Assembly (NCBI GenBank): GCA_964560765.1
Contig: CAZLMG010000022.1
Coordinates: 3,163-67,162, forward strand
Direction: 5' to 3'
From: CAZLMG01 sp964560765
GTDB taxonomy: Bacteria; Bdellovibrionota_B; Oligoflexia; Oligoflexales; CAZLMG01
DNA: 64,000 bases
In this document: one piece after another, positions 62,750 through 64,000 of the stretch
Position numbering within the stretch: position 1 is the first letter of the stretch
Layout of the letters: every line of letters begins with the position of its first letter
Notes under the pieces: model-generated
Database searches by the model: none
Told to the model about the DNA's origin: nothing
Seen by the model: only the letters and a program-made list of their open reading frames with translations
Translations under genes and position numbers: made by a program

Positions 62750-63949
62750 TTGAGCTCACAAGATAGCGGGAGTGCCTTGACTATGGGGGAATCGAAACGC
62801 TGGCGCCTAGCCATGATCGGTGGCGGAGAAGGGTCTTTGATCGGTGACGTTCATCGGCGCGCGGCCATTTTTGACGGTGGCGCTGAATGGCAAGCTGGTT
62901 GTTTTTCACGAACGGCAGATCGTAATCGATCGTCGGCGGCAGCCTATGGTGTTGACCCGCGGCGAGCGTACGACTCTATCGAGCAGCTGCTATTGGCGGA
63001 GTTTCGCTCGCAAGAATCGCGGACAATCGATGCCGTTGTCGTGACCACGCCGAATGACTCGCACCTGGAATTGGCCGAGTTGGCTCTGGCAGCTAAAGTA
63101 CCGGTGCTCTGTGAAAAGCCACTTGCGCGAAACCTGCAGGAAGCGAGCGCTTTGCAGCAAGCGGCGCAAGTGGCGAAAGTTCCCTTTGTCGTCATGCACA
63201 ATTATTCCGGTTATCCGATGGTACGACAGGCTCGCGCCATGTGCACGGACAACATTCTGGGCAAGTTACAAGCCGTGCGTGTGCAATACATACAGGGCTG
63301 GTTGCGGTCTCGCCTTGAGTTGACTGGGAATCGCCAGGCTTCTTGGCGAACGGATCCGCGGCATACAGGTATCTCAGGCTGTTTTGCCGACATAGGGTCG
63401 CACGCCTTTCACTTGGCTTGTTACATCACGCAGTTAGAGCCGCGCGCCGTATCAGCGCAGCTCCGAACCTTTACCGAGGGCCGGCAGGTTGATGACTATG
63501 GGCAAGCGTGGGTGCGCTGCAGCGATGAGGCTCTGTTGTCGGTGACGGCCTCACAAGTGAGTCACGGATATGCCAACGGCTTGCGTATCGATGTGGATGG
63601 GACGGAAGGATCAATTTCTTGGGCGCAGGAAGATCCCTGTCGCTTGCATTGGCGTCGAAACGGTCGCGCTGAGCAAGTACTTCTGGCTGATGTTGGCAAC
63701 GCTGATTTGCATAGCTGGACCCGAAACTCGTGTCGCTTGCCGGCAGGTCATCCCGAAGGATTCCTGGAGGCGTTTGCCAACATTTATCAGGGCTTTTTCG
63801 ACCAGCTGGCCGCCCATTATGGGCAACCGACCCCGAGAAGCCATGTGCAGGCGCCGGTGCCTTCCGTTGCCGACGGCTGGCGGACAATGCAATTCATCGA
63901 TGCCGCTGTTCGCAGTTCAAATAACAACGGGGAGTGGATGGCACTCTAG
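62750..63949 (+). CDS. Gfo/Idh/MocA family oxidoreductase
   Basis: The ~399-residue product is a NAD(P)-dependent sugar or inositol dehydrogenase-like enzyme. The Rossmann start is WRLAMIGGGEGSLIGDVHR, followed by VVVTTPNDSHLELAELAL and the catalytic Lys motif CEKPLARN. The C-terminal half has GCFADIGSHAFHLACYI, where the His often contacts substrate. The substrate is unknown. A TTG at 62750 has AAGG seven bases upstream; ATG at 62783 would give a more typical N-terminus and cannot be excluded. No sugar-uptake gene lies alongside. Confidence 0.9.
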   Translation: MSSQDSGSALTMGESKRWRLAMIGGGEGSLIGDVHRRAAIFDGGAEWQAGCFSRTADRNRSSAAAYGVDPRRAYDSIEQLLLAEFRSQESRTIDAVVVTTPNDSHLELAELALAAKVPVLCEKPLARNLQEASALQQAAQVAKVPFVVMHNYSGYPMVRQARAMCTDNILGKLQAVRVQYIQGWLRSRLELTGNRQASWRTDPRHTGISGCFADIGSHAFHLACYITQLEPRAVSAQLRTFTEGRQVDDYGQAWVRCSDEALLSVTASQVSHGYANGLRIDVDGTEGSISWAQEDPCRLHWRRNGRAEQVLLADVGNADLHSWTRNSCRLPAGHPEGFLEAFANIYQGFFDQLAAHYGQPTPRSHVQAPVPSVADGWRTMQFIDAAVRSSNNNGEWMAL

Positions 63950-64000
63950 GGCCTGTCCCTGTTTACTGGTCAGCTAAGCAGCCACTGCAACCAGTGTTCA

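Overview
The window is a dense stretch of chromosome from a Gram-negative bacterium. There are many predicted lipoproteins, SecB, Hsp33, outer-membrane-like proteins and a proteobacterial style of gene content. The mix of a bactofilin, a mitochondrial-type aconitase, pyruvate carboxylase, a von Willebrand lipoprotein and a very large Ig/delta-60 lipoprotein suggests the Bdellovibrionota/Oligoflexia or a related former deltaproteobacterial group. That placement is inference; no rRNA lies in the window. GTG and TTG starts are common. I saw no insertion sequence, prophage or CRISPR array.

Layout. 1-1113 (minus): a partial YihY/BrkB membrane protein and a hypothetical protein. A cluster of DnaA-box-like sites follows. 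1349-5137 (plus): Smr protein, a TPR-like membrane protein, prmA and rsmE. 5221-8251: a twin HAMP-like membrane protein, aconitase, a terminator and initiator tRNA-Met. 8503-11133: a lipoprotein, an aldo/keto reductase and a beta-propeller lipoprotein. 11620-13940: an ABC-F ATPase coupled to a spermidine-synthase-like protein. 13954-18911 (minus): pyruvate carboxylase behind a cytochrome-like lipoprotein. 19106-22014 (plus): DUF502 protein, ribD and a cation diffusion facilitator. 22031-26118 (minus): lysophospholipase-like hydrolase, glycerophosphodiesterase, a UPF0104 membrane protein and a VWA lipoprotein. 26395-31193 (plus): two glycosyltransferases, asnS, rplM and rpsI. 31373-34456: conserved hypothetical proteins, bactofilin and two lipoproteins.

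34616-40883 (plus) holds the complete 2-oxoglutarate dehydrogenase complex in the unusual order E2-E3-E1, followed by an M48 metalloprotease. With aconitase and pyruvate carboxylase this gives several steps of central carbon metabolism. 41005-52780 contains a lipoprotein of unknown function, gamma-glutamyltransferase, a HAD phosphatase, the 1525-residue Ig/delta-60 lipoprotein, a DUF486 protein, secB and a PilZ membrane protein. 52988-58916 (plus) is a tightly overlapping set: a beta-CASP nuclease-like protein, tRNA 2-selenouridine synthase, a flavoprotein-SelD fusion and, after a gap, a GNAT-like protein. 58893-63949 has Hsp33, a STAS/zinc-ribbon protein, three envelope proteins and a Gfo/Idh/MocA oxidoreductase.

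The most interesting non-coding features are perfect inverted repeats placed over Shine-Dalgarno sequences (before pyc, the UPF0104 gene and the envelope gene at 60400), a hairpin with a T tract just after the rplM promoter, and the DnaA-box-like cluster at 1164-1221.
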